Source of the DNA: Atopobium sp.
GTDB taxonomy: Bacteria; Actinomycetota; Coriobacteriia; Coriobacteriales; Atopobiaceae
NCBI GenBank assembly: GCA_015258715.1
Contig: JABZHR010000003.1
Location: forward strand, 62,001-126,000
Length of the DNA: 64,000 nucleotides
Direction of reading: 5' to 3'
Under the pieces are notes generated by a model that saw only the letters and a list, made by a program, of their open reading frames with translations, ran no database searches and was not told the DNA's origin. Within the stretch, counting starts at the first letter, position 1. The number at the start of each line of letters is the position of its first letter. The position numbers and the translations under genes are program-made. Of the stretch, positions 9,584-17,106 are shown in pieces.

Positions 9584-10702
9584 ATGCAATCAAATAATAC
9601 TCTTGACGGCACAAACACCACGGTTGACGGTGCAACCACTTCAGCACCTGATTCTCGTCCACAGAAAGCTGCCGCTAAATCTGACCTCAGAAGCCTTTCA
9701 TCAGAGCAAATTCTTGAGCTTGTTACCTCACTTGGTCAGCCAAAATTCCGCGCTAAACAGATTGAGGAGTGGATCTGGTCTAAAGGTGCTACCTCTTTTG
9801 ATCAGATGAGCAATCTTCCAAAAACACTGCGAGAAGAACTGTCTCAGCAGGTAACTCTTGCTGGTGCTGAGCAGATTGTTCGTCAGGTTTCCGAAGACGG
9901 AAGCCGCAAATACCTGCTTCGCTACCCTGATGGCACATCTGTTGAGTGCGTTGGTATGCCAAACGGTAACAAGCTCTCGGTCTGCGCTTCAACGCAGGCG
10001 GGCTGTGCCATGGGCTGCGCTTTCTGCGCTACGGGCGCCGCTGGCCTCACTCGCTCCCTTTCTGCAAGCGAAATCTACGAGCAGGTTATGCATGTCCGTG
10101 ACGACTTTGACGCGCGTGTAACCAGTGTTGTTCTTATGGGCCAGGGCGAGCCTTTTATGAACTACGACGCCACTCTTGCAGCCATGAGACGCCTTAACTC
10201 CCCCGATGGAGCTGGCATTGGTGCTCGCCATATTACGGTATCTACCTGCGGTGTTATTCCAATGATTAAGCGTTTTGCCTCTGAGCCAGAGCAATTCACG
10301 CTTGCCGTTTCGCTTCACTCCGCAGTTCAAAAGACACGCGATTCTCTTATGCCGGGAGTTCGTAAGTACTCGCTTATTCACCTGTACGACATTATGGGAG
10401 AGTATGTCGATAAGACCGGTCGACGTCCAACGTATGAATATGCACTGATTAAGGGTGTTAACGATTCCGACAATGAGCTTGGTGCCCTTAGAGACTTCTG
10501 TCGAGGAACACTCTGCCACGTCAACATCATCCAACTTAACGAGATTGAGGGCTCAAAATTCCATCCCACCTCCCCCGCTCGTGCTCAGGAGTTTGTAAAT
10601 AGCCTTAACTCTGTTGGTGTTGAAGCAACTATTCGTCTTTCTCGCGGATCTGATATCGATGCAGCTTGCGGCCAGCTTTTCCAGAAAAGAAATGCACGTT
10701 AA
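9584..10702 (+). CDS. rlmN: 23S rRNA (adenine-2503-C2)-methyltransferase, radical SAM
   Basis: Methylates A2503 of 23S rRNA (and in some bacteria A37 of tRNAs) using radical SAM chemistry. The iron-sulfur motif is CAMGCAFCATG, preceded by SVCASTQAGC as in all RlmN proteins, and the C-terminal Cys that carries the protein-methyl intermediate is in the context DIDAACGQL. The segment RAKQIEEWIWSKG near the N-terminus is also typical. Compared with short homologues there is a 30-residue Thr/Ser-rich N-terminus. The ribosome site GGAGAAGGA precedes ATG 9584. It is divergent from ddl and ends in its own terminator. Confidence 0.95.
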   Translation: MQSNNTLDGTNTTVDGATTSAPDSRPQKAAAKSDLRSLSSEQILELVTSLGQPKFRAKQIEEWIWSKGATSFDQMSNLPKTLREELSQQVTLAGAEQIVRQVSEDGSRKYLLRYPDGTSVECVGMPNGNKLSVCASTQAGCAMGCAFCATGAAGLTRSLSASEIYEQVMHVRDDFDARVTSVVLMGQGEPFMNYDATLAAMRRLNSPDGAGIGARHITVSTCGVIPMIKRFASEPEQFTLAVSLHSAVQKTRDSLMPGVRKYSLIHLYDIMGEYVDKTGRRPTYEYALIKGVNDSDNELGALRDFCRGTLCHVNIIQLNEIEGSKFHPTSPARAQEFVNSLNSVGVEATIRLSRGSDIDAACGQLFQKRNAR

Positions 10703-10755
10703 GCAGTGCGTATATAAACAGCGCTTATATAAGAACTATTCATGCTTTTAATGCA

Positions 10756-10785
10756 AAGAAGGGGTCCTCAAGGGCCCCTTCTTTT
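10756..10785 (+). terminator. Rho-independent terminator of rlmN
   Basis: A 9-bp stem AAGAAGGGG / CCCCTTCTT with a GC-rich loop is followed by a short T run (CTTTT). It lies 54 nt after the rlmN stop. Confidence 0.75.
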
Positions 10786-10809
10786 AAGTTAATATATAGA
10801 ACGTATGTT

Positions 10810-11049
10810 CTATTGAATCGCATTTAACCAGTCTCTTTCCACCCTAGCTTGGTGAGAAAGAATGTTTTTCGCACTTTTCCTATTACCGCTACCTGAATAG
10901 TCATCAAGAATTGCATCAAGTGCTCTTCTCGATCTTCTCATTGCATGAAGAAAACTTCTCTGTGCTTCTTTAGTCAACAGCACATGTTTAGCGAGAAAAG
11001 CTATTCCTAGTAATGAGACACTGGATATAATTGCAAACTTTATCTTCAT
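10810..11049 (-). CDS. Small membrane protein coupled to parB
   Basis: A 79-residue protein with one N-terminal hydrophobic helix (ISSVSLLGIAFLAKHVLL) followed by a basic, helical cytoplasmic-looking part (AMRRSRRALDAILDD). I do not recognise a family. Its ATG overlaps the parB stop codon by one base (TAATG), so it is probably translated by coupling with parB and is part of the parA-parB operon. A role near chromosome segregation is suggested only by position. The hydrophobic segment could be an uncleaved anchor. I see nothing that marks it as an artefact: it has an in-frame stop and a good position in a tightly packed operon. Confidence 0.6.
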   Translation of the reverse strand: MKIKFAIISSVSLLGIAFLAKHVLLTKEAQRSFLHAMRRSRRALDAILDDYSGSGNRKSAKNILSHQARVERDWLNAIQ

Positions 11050-11909
11050 TATGCTTCTTTAACGTTTGAGAGTTTTTCCACTAGAGCGGCAAGCTCATCC
11101 TCGTCATTGAATTCGATTTCAATCTTATTCTTGCCGCGGACGTTTCGTACTTTTACTGGAGTATCCAAAGCAATTCTTAGCTGCCTTGCTGCGCGCTTAT
11201 ATGCCTGTGGAGTTGGCTGCCTTTTTGGTTTCTCAACATTTGTGACAGAAAATAGTGGAGCAAGATTTTCTGTCTGACGGACCGACAAGTTCTCTTCAAC
11301 TACTTTCTGAGCGAGCTTAATCCTTCCTTCTTTTCCGCTTACAGAAAGAATTGCACGAGCATGTCCAGCGCTAATACGTCCCTCCGCCATTAAAGTTTGA
11401 ACTTCTGTTGGAAGGTCCAGTAGACGAAGAGTATTTGTAATTGCAGACCTAGACTTGGACAAAACCTTGGCTAAATCATCCTGGGTTAAGTTTTCTTGTT
11501 TAATTAACTGCTTATAACCTTGAGCCTCCTCAATTGGGCTTAAGTCAGATCTCTGTAGATTCTCAATTAGAGCTAATTTAAACACTTCCTCATCGGAAAT
11601 TGCCTTAATTACTACAGGAACTTCCTCTAATTGTGCAAGTTTTGCAGCCTGGAAGCGTCTCTCGCCGGCAACAATCTCATAGTGATCGCCCTTCTCGCGA
11701 ACAAGAAGTGGCTGGAGAATTCCGTTTTGCTTAATAGAATCACTGAGTTCAGCAAGTTCAGCTTCATCAAAACGCTTACGAGGCTGATCTTTATTTGGCA
11801 TAATCTTCTTTAGTGGAAGTGTAGTAGCTTCTTTTTTATTACCGACCTCTGCGTCTACCTCACTGAAGAGAGAATTGAGACCCTTACCAAGTCCTGATTT
11901 TTTAACCAC
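11049..11909 (-). CDS. parB: Chromosome partitioning protein ParB (Spo0J)
   Basis: Binds parS and spreads as a CTP-dependent clamp to mark the origin region for segregation. The start is GTG at 11909, overlapping parA by 8 nt. The 286-residue protein shows the ParB N-terminal domain with VAGERRFQAAKLA (the GERRxRA CTPase motif, here GERRFQA), SPIEEAQGY, the helix-turn-helix DLAKVLSKSRSAITNTLRLL and a C-terminal dimerisation region (DEDELAALVEKL). The N-terminal KSGLGKGLNSLF is the conserved ParA-interacting start of chromosomal ParB. A perfect parS site lies just upstream of parA. Confidence 0.96.
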   Translation of the reverse strand: MVKKSGLGKGLNSLFSEVDAEVGNKKEATTLPLKKIMPNKDQPRKRFDEAELAELSDSIKQNGILQPLLVREKGDHYEIVAGERRFQAAKLAQLEEVPVVIKAISDEEVFKLALIENLQRSDLSPIEEAQGYKQLIKQENLTQDDLAKVLSKSRSAITNTLRLLDLPTEVQTLMAEGRISAGHARAILSVSGKEGRIKLAQKVVEENLSVRQTENLAPLFSVTNVEKPKRQPTPQAYKRAARQLRIALDTPVKVRNVRGKNKIEIEFNDEDELAALVEKLSNVKEA

Positions 11910-12702
11910 GACGATTCACTTCCTTTGCAAGTTTGTTGTATGCAAGTGCGCCCATACTTATTCGGGCATACATGGTTACTGGCAAACCATGACTTGGTGC
12001 TTCTGCGATTTTGACATTTCTTGGAATAAGTGTCTTAAATACTTTGTTACCAAAGTAATTTGAAACCTCAGTTACAACCTGCTTAGATAGGGAAGTTCTG
12101 CTATCAAACATGGTCATTACTACACCAAAGATATCAAGATCCGGATTGAGCTGCTTTTGAACCATCTTCATTGATTCAACAATCTTAGTTACGCCCTCTA
12201 GTGCATAATATTCGCACTGAATTGGGATAAGAATGCTATTTGCTGCAACTAAGGCATTAATTGTTAAAAGGCCTAGTGATGGTGGGCAGTCAATCAAAAT
12301 GTAGTCAAAATAGTCTTTAACCTGGTCAATTGCCTGCTTTAATATGTTTTCTCTTGATTCCACGGAGACCAGTTCAATTTCTGCACCAGCAAGTTGAATG
12401 GTAGCGGGAGCAATAGTCACGTACTTTTGAACTGTTTGTTGTAATACGTCTTCAAGTGGCGTTTCGTTGAGGATTACATCATAGATATCAGCTTCTAGTT
12501 CCTCTTTATCAATTCCAAATCCACTTGTTGCATTACCTTGTGGGTCAAAATCGATAATGAGAACCTTCTTTTTTGTTTCTCCTAGCGCTGCTGCAAGATT
12601 AATTACGGTAGTTGATTTTCCTACTCCGCCTTTTTGATTAATTACAGCAAGTACTTTAGGATCTCTATCTTGAAATCCCCTCGAAAGGTCTTTGTAGCTC
12701 AT
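11902..12702 (-). CDS. parA: Chromosome partitioning ATPase ParA (Soj)
   Basis: Deviant Walker ATPase that forms DNA-bound dimers and moves ParB-parS complexes. The deviant Walker A is KGGVGKSTT (NQKGGVGKST), the A' motif is IDFDPQGNATSG and Walker B is ILIDCPPSLGLL. The length (266 residues) is typical of chromosomal Soj proteins without an N-terminal helix-turn-helix. The start ATG 12702 has GAGGAT upstream. The order is parA-parB-small protein on the minus strand, separated from rsmG by a 63-bp gap that holds parS. Confidence 0.97.
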   Translation of the reverse strand: MSYKDLSRGFQDRDPKVLAVINQKGGVGKSTTVINLAAALGETKKKVLIIDFDPQGNATSGFGIDKEELEADIYDVILNETPLEDVLQQTVQKYVTIAPATIQLAGAEIELVSVESRENILKQAIDQVKDYFDYILIDCPPSLGLLTINALVAANSILIPIQCEYYALEGVTKIVESMKMVQKQLNPDLDIFGVVMTMFDSRTSLSKQVVTEVSNYFGNKVFKTLIPRNVKIAEAPSHGLPVTMYARISMGALAYNKLAKEVNRRG

Positions 12703-12741
12703 TTATCCTCCGTTTGACCAAGTTTATTTAATAATACAGAA

Positions 12742-12757
12742 TGTTTCACGTGAAACA
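12742..12757. promoter_or_regulatory. parS site, perfect match
   Basis: TGTTTCACGTGAAACA is identical to the 16-bp bacterial chromosomal parS consensus and is a perfect palindrome. It sits in the gap between rsmG and parA, about 3 kb from the inferred origin. Confidence 0.97.
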
Positions 12758-12765
12758 TTCCACAA

Positions 12766-13524
12766 TTAGTCTCTTCTTGCAACAAACGGATTTGATTTTG
12801 CCATTCCAGTTTTTCTTGGTAGTTTAATTTTGCTTTTTCCAACTTTTATATAAAGAAGAATTTCACGATGGCCAAGATCGTTTGGTAATTCAAATGTCTC
12901 ACGTGAAACATTTTCGTACCCAAAAATTTTGGCTGCCTGAGAGGCGTCCTGAAGCTCTATCTCATCGACATTGGCCTTCATTACTATGAGAGTACCTTGT
13001 GGGGCTAAGAAAGGCTCTGCGTACTCCAAAAGAATATTTGTCTTTGCAACGGCTCTGAAAGTAACAAAATCAAACTTCTGTTTATAGTCGTTTGGAATTT
13101 CTTCAGCACGAAGCTTTTCAGCTCTTACTCTCTCACCAAGACCAATCTCATCAATCATTGACTGTACGGCATTGATCTTTTTTCCAATAGAATCAACCAG
13201 CAATGTTTTGTTATCGCTCATGATTGCAAGAGGCAGTCCAGGGAAGCCTCCACCGGTACCAATATCAATATAGTTTTGAGCTCCAGATATAAACTCATTA
13301 CATACTTTGAGTGGTAATAGAGAATCAAGTATATGAAGAACCAGAGCGTCATCAATTGAAGTGATTCTTGTGAGATTAAGGTTTTTATTAATCTCGATGA
13401 GCAATTCAATGTGCTTGAGGAGTTGTCTTCTTTGGGTTTCAGTTGAATCGATTCCATAGGTAAGGAGAAGTTCCTTAAGTACATTCTCTTTTGAATCGAA
13501 TAACGACTTCTCTGATTCAGACAT
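12766..13524 (-). CDS. rsmG: 16S rRNA (guanine-527-N7)-methyltransferase
   Basis: Methylates G527 of 16S rRNA with SAM. I use ATG 13524 (MSESEKSLF), which has CAGGAG upstream, rather than the frame start at 13569, which lies within the preceding terminator region. The 252-residue product has the SAM motif YIDIGTGGGFPGLPLAI and the following acidic loop LLVDSIGKK, and the FRAVAK segment seen in GidB proteins. The C-terminal 30 residues are basic. Its position next to parA-parB is conserved in many bacteria. The gene contains a second parS-like site. Confidence 0.94.
   Translation of the reverse strand: MSESEKSLFDSKENVLKELLLTYGIDSTETQRRQLLKHIELLIEINKNLNLTRITSIDDALVLHILDSLLPLKVCNEFISGAQNYIDIGTGGGFPGLPLAIMSDNKTLLVDSIGKKINAVQSMIDEIGLGERVRAEKLRAEEIPNDYKQKFDFVTFRAVAKTNILLEYAEPFLAPQGTLIVMKANVDEIELQDASQAAKIFGYENVSRETFELPNDLGHREILLYIKVGKSKIKLPRKTGMAKSNPFVARRD
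12895..12910. promoter_or_regulatory. Second parS site, one mismatch, inside rsmG
   Basis: TGTCTCACGTGAAACA differs from the parS consensus at one position. It is 153 bp from the perfect site, which fits the usual clustering of parS near the origin. Confidence 0.8.
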
Positions 13525-13570
13525 TGCTTCTCCTGTGACAAAACTTCTTGTTACAAGAAGAATTGTCACA

Positions 13571-13598
13571 AAAAAAGAGGAAGGCGTAAACCTTCCTC
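13571..13598 (-). terminator. Terminator of the rpmH-khpB operon (minus strand)
   Basis: Read on the minus strand, GAGGAAGG, a 6-nt loop and CCTTCCTC are followed by a run of seven T. It lies downstream of khpB and upstream of rsmG, so rsmG needs its own promoter. Confidence 0.82.
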
Positions 13599-13627
13599 AT
13601 CAAATTAGTAAAGCTTGTTAAGAAATC

Positions 13628-14212
13628 TTAGCTGTTAATAGCTGTAACAACAACGCGACGATATGGATCATCGCCCTCAGAGTGTGTTGTAACTTCAAGA
13701 TTATCTCGAAGTGCAATGTGGATAATACGACGCTCATAGCCACTCATTGGAGCAAGAGAGACCTTACCAGTCTTCTTAGCACGAGCAGCAGCAGAGAGTG
13801 CCATCTCCTGAAGCTTATTACGGCGGCGGCTCTTGTAGCTTTCTACATCAACAGATACTGGATAGTGAAAGTGAAGCTTAGCGCTCATCAAAGAAGAAAG
13901 AACCATCTGAAGAGCCTCAAGCGTATTACCGTGACGACCAATAAGAATTGCAAGATCTCCACCGGTTACATCAAGAATGAGCTCGCCGTCTTCGCCATCG
14001 TACTCATCAATTGCACAGCTATTCTCGCCAAAGAACGAGAGAAGCTCTCTTAGATAGAAGACAGCTGTATCAGCAATCTTATTCATCTCAGCATCAGTAA
14101 GCTGAATTCCAGCTTCAAAGTGCTCTCGAATTGAAGCAAACTCGTCTTGTGAATCAACGACAGGAGACTCATTAAGAGCGTTTGGCTCAGAAACGAAAGT
14201 CTCATCCTCCAT
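13628..14212 (-). CDS. khpB: KhpB/Jag RNA-binding protein (KH and R3H domains)
   Basis: A global RNA-binding protein that acts with KhpA in Gram-positive bacteria and affects cell elongation. The 194-residue protein has an acidic N-terminus, a KH domain with LIGRHGNTLEALQ (GxxG loop) and a C-terminal R3H domain with YERRIIHIAL (the Arg-x3-His motif). The short Jag-N domain of many homologues is replaced by an acidic stretch. The start ATG has GGAGG 5 nt upstream. The gene follows yidC as in most Gram-positive origin regions and ends in a strong terminator. Confidence 0.93.
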   Translation of the reverse strand: MEDETFVSEPNALNESPVVDSQDEFASIREHFEAGIQLTDAEMNKIADTAVFYLRELLSFFGENSCAIDEYDGEDGELILDVTGGDLAILIGRHGNTLEALQMVLSSLMSAKLHFHYPVSVDVESYKSRRRNKLQEMALSAAARAKKTGKVSLAPMSGYERRIIHIALRDNLEVTTHSEGDDPYRRVVVTAINS

Positions 14213-14300
14213 GTCGTCCTCCAGTCAATATAAAAAGTTTAACTAGTAATCTACTGTAACAAATTCTATAAACAAAAGTTATTTTGTTTAACCCCAGCTC

Positions 14301-15059
14301 TTAGGCCTTTTTGTGAGGGCGTGGCTTCTTTTCTTTTCTCACCACGTCTACTTCGATTGGCTTATTAGCCATCTGAGCCTGTGCCTTGAGCTTCTCTTTT
14401 TCCATAATGCGCTTGGTAATAAGCTGCTGCTGAGCAAGCTGCCAAATACCAGAAGTTACGTAGTAGAGAAGAACAGCTGCTGGCACAGTCCAACCAAACC
14501 AGAGCATCATGAGGGTCATCATGCCACCCATCATGTACTGCTGGGTACGCTGCTCACCGGAGCTTGTACGAGCGTTTACTGCCATGGAAAGGAAAGTAGT
14601 AAGGCCAAACAGAAGAACAAAAATCATGTAAGGGATAGCGGTAACAAAGCCATCAACAGCAAAAATGTCGGATGTTGCACGCGCAATAGAAGGAAGAATG
14701 TTGTAGAAGCGGGAGTCTACTGGAACCATCTTTGCAACGGTAAAGAGTGCAATAAAGATAGGGGACTGTAAAAGCAGTGGTAGACAACCACCAAGAGGAT
14801 TGAAGTTAATTTCTGCGTAAAGTTTACGCATCTCTTCATTCTGCCTTACAGGATCATCGGCATAGCGCTCCTGGATTTCCTTGAGCTTTGGCTGAACAAC
14901 ACTCATGCGAGCCATAGAGGCTGTCTGCTTGTTGGTCATTGGAACCAGGATAATACGGATGATGATGGTAAGCAGGATAACTGCCATACCCCAGTCTCCC
15001 GAGAATGATTGAAGTCCCGCTAAGACTGTGTATAGAAAGTTAACAATCCAATCCCACAT
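14301..15059 (-). CDS. yidC: Membrane protein insertase YidC/Oxa1
   Basis: Inserts and folds inner-membrane proteins, alone or with SecYEG. The 252-residue protein is the short Gram-positive form without a large periplasmic domain. Membrane segments include WGMAVILLTIIIRIILVP, which carries the conserved positively charged Arg of the substrate groove, followed by the cytoplasmic hairpin (MTNKQTASMARM...PKLKEIQERY), then NPLGGCLPLLLQSPIFIALF and two further helices. The tail is basic (KEKKPRPHKKA). No lipobox is visible. The site GGAGGAAAT precedes ATG 15059. It sits between yidD and khpB. Confidence 0.95.
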   Translation of the reverse strand: MWDWIVNFLYTVLAGLQSFSGDWGMAVILLTIIIRIILVPMTNKQTASMARMSVVQPKLKEIQERYADDPVRQNEEMRKLYAEINFNPLGGCLPLLLQSPIFIALFTVAKMVPVDSRFYNILPSIARATSDIFAVDGFVTAIPYMIFVLLFGLTTFLSMAVNARTSSGEQRTQQYMMGGMMTLMMLWFGWTVPAAVLLYYVTSGIWQLAQQQLITKRIMEKEKLKAQAQMANKPIEVDVVRKEKKPRPHKKA

Positions 15060-15079
15060 ATTTCCTCCGGTGCGTTCCT

Positions 15080-15316
15080 TTACGGAACGGGATCGTATCC
15101 TCCCTTATGAAAAGGGTGGCAGCGAGCAATACGCTTAAGAGCAAGCCAACTTCCCTTTTTAACACCGTACTTTTGTATAGCTTGAACTGCATATTCAGAA
15201 CAAGTAGGCCTGTAGATACAGTGCGGCTTAAAAAGGGGAGAGATGTTTCTTTGATAGAAACGAATAGCACCTAGGAACAAGTTTGCGAGAAAAGAGCCTT
15301 GTCTTTTCTCGCTCAT
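15080..15316 (-). CDS. yidD: Membrane protein insertion efficiency factor YidD
   Basis: A small membrane-associated helper of YidC-dependent insertion. The 78-residue protein has the family signature: RFYQRNISPL, then CIYRPTCSEYAVQAIQKYG, then the conserved end KRIARCHPFHKGGYDPVP with its three Cys residues. It overlaps rnpA by 4 nt (ATGA), so it is translated by coupling, and it is followed by yidC after 20 nt. Confidence 0.95.
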   Translation of the reverse strand: MSEKRQGSFLANLFLGAIRFYQRNISPLFKPHCIYRPTCSEYAVQAIQKYGVKKGSWLALKRIARCHPFHKGGYDPVP

Positions 15317-15636
15317 TTGACCCCTGTCTTTCTTAACAGAGCATCCAAAGAAGCGCTTATATCAGCAGGATTAGTGCTGTGTGTATCTTTAGTCGCAAAG
15401 AGAATAATGCCGTATCCCTCAACAGGTAAACCGCTCTTTCGAGCTGCTTCGCGTAAAACGCGTTTACACCTGTTTCTAAATACGGCGTTACCTAGTCTTT
15501 TTGGAGCTACAAAGGCTACCTCGGAAGGATGTGCCTCAGTGGATGGTGCTACTCGTATACGAAGAACAGAACTTTGAGCCCTCTTCCCCGCAGAGAAGAC
15601 CCTTTCAAACTCTGAACGAGATTTAATGGTCTTCAC
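15313..15636 (-). CDS. rnpA: Ribonuclease P protein component
   Basis: Protein subunit of RNase P, which matures tRNA 5' ends. The start is GTG at 15636 and the ribosome site overlaps the rpmH stop region. The 107-residue product contains the RNR motif in the typical form RLGNAVFRNRCKRVLREAAR and the beta-strand FVAPKRLG before it. The C-terminal half (GYGIILFATK) is normal. The order rpmH-rnpA-yidD-yidC-khpB is the classical origin-side operon. Confidence 0.95.
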   Translation of the reverse strand: MKTIKSRSEFERVFSAGKRAQSSVLRIRVAPSTEAHPSEVAFVAPKRLGNAVFRNRCKRVLREAARKSGLPVEGYGIILFATKDTHSTNPADISASLDALLRKTGVK

Positions 15637-15647
15637 AGAAACATTCC

Positions 15648-15782
15648 TTAGACAGTGAGGCGCTTACGGCCCTTAAGGCGACGACGAGCGAGAACGGCAC
15701 GACCATTCTTAGTTGCCATACGTGCACGGAAACCGTGGGTAGTTGCGCGCTTGCGCTTATTTGGCTGGTAGGTACGCTTCAT
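15648..15782 (-). CDS. rpmH: 50S ribosomal protein L34
   Basis: A 44-residue ribosomal protein. The N-terminus MKRTYQPNKRKR and the segment HGFRARMATKNGRAVL are diagnostic of L34. ATG 15782 is preceded by GGGAGGAAA. It is the first gene of the minus-strand operon and is driven by a near-consensus promoter in the origin region. Confidence 0.97.
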   Translation of the reverse strand: MKRTYQPNKRKRATTHGFRARMATKNGRAVLARRRLKGRKRLTV

Positions 15783-15829
15783 AGCTATTTCCTCCCGAAC
15801 GGGTACAGTATCGATTAAAAAGCCTACAG

Positions 15830-15859
15830 ATTGTACTCGCGTTTATGGGTACCTGTCAA
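15830..15859 (-). promoter_or_regulatory. Promoter of the rpmH operon
   Basis: On the minus strand TTGACA (15854-15859) and TACAAT (15830-15835) are separated by 18 bp, very close to the housekeeping sigma consensus. It is about 48 nt upstream of the rpmH start. Confidence 0.75.
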
Positions 15860-16054
15860 ATTTTCTACGCAAATACCTCAACTTTTTCTCTTTTTTATTC
15901 AAAAGCCTAGCGAGAAAACCTTTCATTTTGAAAATTTCACTTGTGATAAGTGAAGAAATTTGTTGAAAGGAATATTTCTGCAAGCTGAAATATGTCCGTT
16001 AAATGCTACTATCATTCAGTACGTCTTTCACAAAGATATAAAGTTATCTACAGA

Positions 16055-16135
16055 TGTTTAACACTTGTTGAAAACTTTCATTCATCGTGAAAGAAAACGA
16101 AAAGTTTTCTTCATTTGTTTAACAATTGTTGAAAA
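16055..16135 (+). repeat. 20-bp direct repeat in the origin region
   Basis: TGTTTAACACTTGTTGAAAA (16055-16074) and TGTTTAACAATTGTTGAAAA (16116-16135) differ at one base. Each unit combines a TGTTTAACA element and a TGTTGAAAA element. The second copy abuts the ribosome site of the next gene. Confidence 0.8.
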
Positions 16136-16144
16136 GGAGGTGTC

Positions 16145-17023
16145 ATGGCAAGAGATTTCTTTCCTTTTGTTGAGGAAAATACCAACCAGGATGAAAAAGA
16201 CGCTGGTTCTGAAAACTCTCTCACTGTCCGCTATGCTGCACGTATTGCAGTGTATGACGATAAAGCCGCAGCACCTCGCGTTGTTCTTGTAGAACCTAAA
16301 GATGTTCGTTCTTATCTTGACGAGATTGCAGCGACAGTTAACCAGCTTGCCCACGAGCAGGGTGGAAAAATTCCTTTTATGGTTATGCGCGAGATCGTGG
16401 AGAACTTCATTCATGCTCGCTTTGTAGCACCCACAATCTCAATTATGGACAACGGAAATACCATTAGGTTTTCAGATCAAGGACCTGGAATTAAAGAGAA
16501 AAATCGAGCTCTTGAGTTTGGTACCTCTTCTGCAACAGAAGAAATGAAATCATTTATTAGAGGCGTTGGTTTTGGTCTTCCTTATGCTCAGCAATATATG
16601 GTTGAGAAGGGTGGAAGCCTTACCCTTGAAGACAACATCTCTGGCGGCACAATTGTTACTTTATCAACACGCCGCTCTAAAGATGCTCATATTCAGACAC
16701 TTCCAACTCAAGAAGAAGCTGAAGAATTGCCTGTTAATCAGAATCAGCAGGCAATTTCACATGCCCCACAAGCAGTATCTCAGCAGGCATCTGCACAACC
16801 AGCTGCACAACTTCCTAATCTGGTGTTAACAGATCGAGCAAAACAAGTTCTTCAATATCTCTCTGAACATGAATGGGTTGGAGCAACAGAGCTCACTAGT
16901 ACCTTTGGCCTTTCTACACCAACCTGGTCGCGAGAGTTAAAATCGCTGGTAAACATAGGAATAATTGGAAAAGTTGGGCAAAAATATAAGCTCACCACTA
17001 TTGGAGAAACCCTCCTTTCATAG
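16145..17023 (+). CDS. GHKL-type ATPase with C-terminal winged helix, origin-proximal
   Basis: The 292-residue protein has a Bergerat (GHKL) ATP-binding domain: N box REIVENFIHAR (residues 82-92), G1 box FSDQGPGI (109-116) and G2 box RGVGFGLPYAQQY (139-151). No phospho-acceptor His domain, sensor or membrane segment is seen, so it is not an ordinary histidine kinase. A Gln-rich linker (about 197-222) leads to a C-terminal winged-helix-like part (227-292: KQVLQYLSEHEWVGATEL, then STPTWSRELKSLVNIGII). The start has a perfect AAGGAGGTG site. It lies between the origin candidate and dnaA, on the same strand, and the dnaA promoter lies just after it. Function unknown; a regulator of initiation or an anti-sigma-like kinase are both conceivable. 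I recognise the family of the ATPase domain but not the whole protein. Confidence 0.75.
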   Translation: MARDFFPFVEENTNQDEKDAGSENSLTVRYAARIAVYDDKAAAPRVVLVEPKDVRSYLDEIAATVNQLAHEQGGKIPFMVMREIVENFIHARFVAPTISIMDNGNTIRFSDQGPGIKEKNRALEFGTSSATEEMKSFIRGVGFGLPYAQQYMVEKGGSLTLEDNISGGTIVTLSTRRSKDAHIQTLPTQEEAEELPVNQNQQAISHAPQAVSQQASAQPAAQLPNLVLTDRAKQVLQYLSEHEWVGATELTSTFGLSTPTWSRELKSLVNIGIIGKVGQKYKLTTIGETLLS

Positions 17024-17026
17024 AGT

Positions 17027-17090
17027 TTCTCAACATTATTCGCTGAAAGTTATCAACATTCCTCTATACTAGGTGTCCCAATTTTCAACA
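17027..17090 (+). promoter_or_regulatory. dnaA promoter with three TTNTCAACA boxes
   Basis: A -35-like CTGAAA (17043-17048) and a -10 TATACT (17065-17070) are 16 bp apart. Three same-direction elements, TTCTCAACA (17027), TTATCAACA (17050, inside the promoter spacer) and TTTTCAACA (17082), suggest autoregulation by DnaA. The protein-DNA link is inferred. Confidence 0.6.
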
Positions 17091-17106
17091 TTTTGATTGG
17101 ACACGT

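Larger units (their letters stand above)
15783..16144. other. Gene-free divergent region, best oriC candidate
   Basis: Genes on the left point left and genes on the right point right from this 362-bp gap, as at a replication origin. It is AT-rich and has no open reading frame. It contains the rpmH promoter, a small hairpin (TTCACTT/AAGTGAA, 15936-15954), TTATCTACA at 16044 and two TGTTGAAAA elements (16066-16074, 16127-16135), each the complement of TTTTCAACA. A third, imperfect one is at 15961 (TGTTGAAAG). No canonical TTATCCACA box is present. A possible promoter for the next gene is CTGAAA (15985) with TACTAT (16007), spacing 16. The dnaA-dnaN gap is the competing candidate. Confidence 0.6.
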
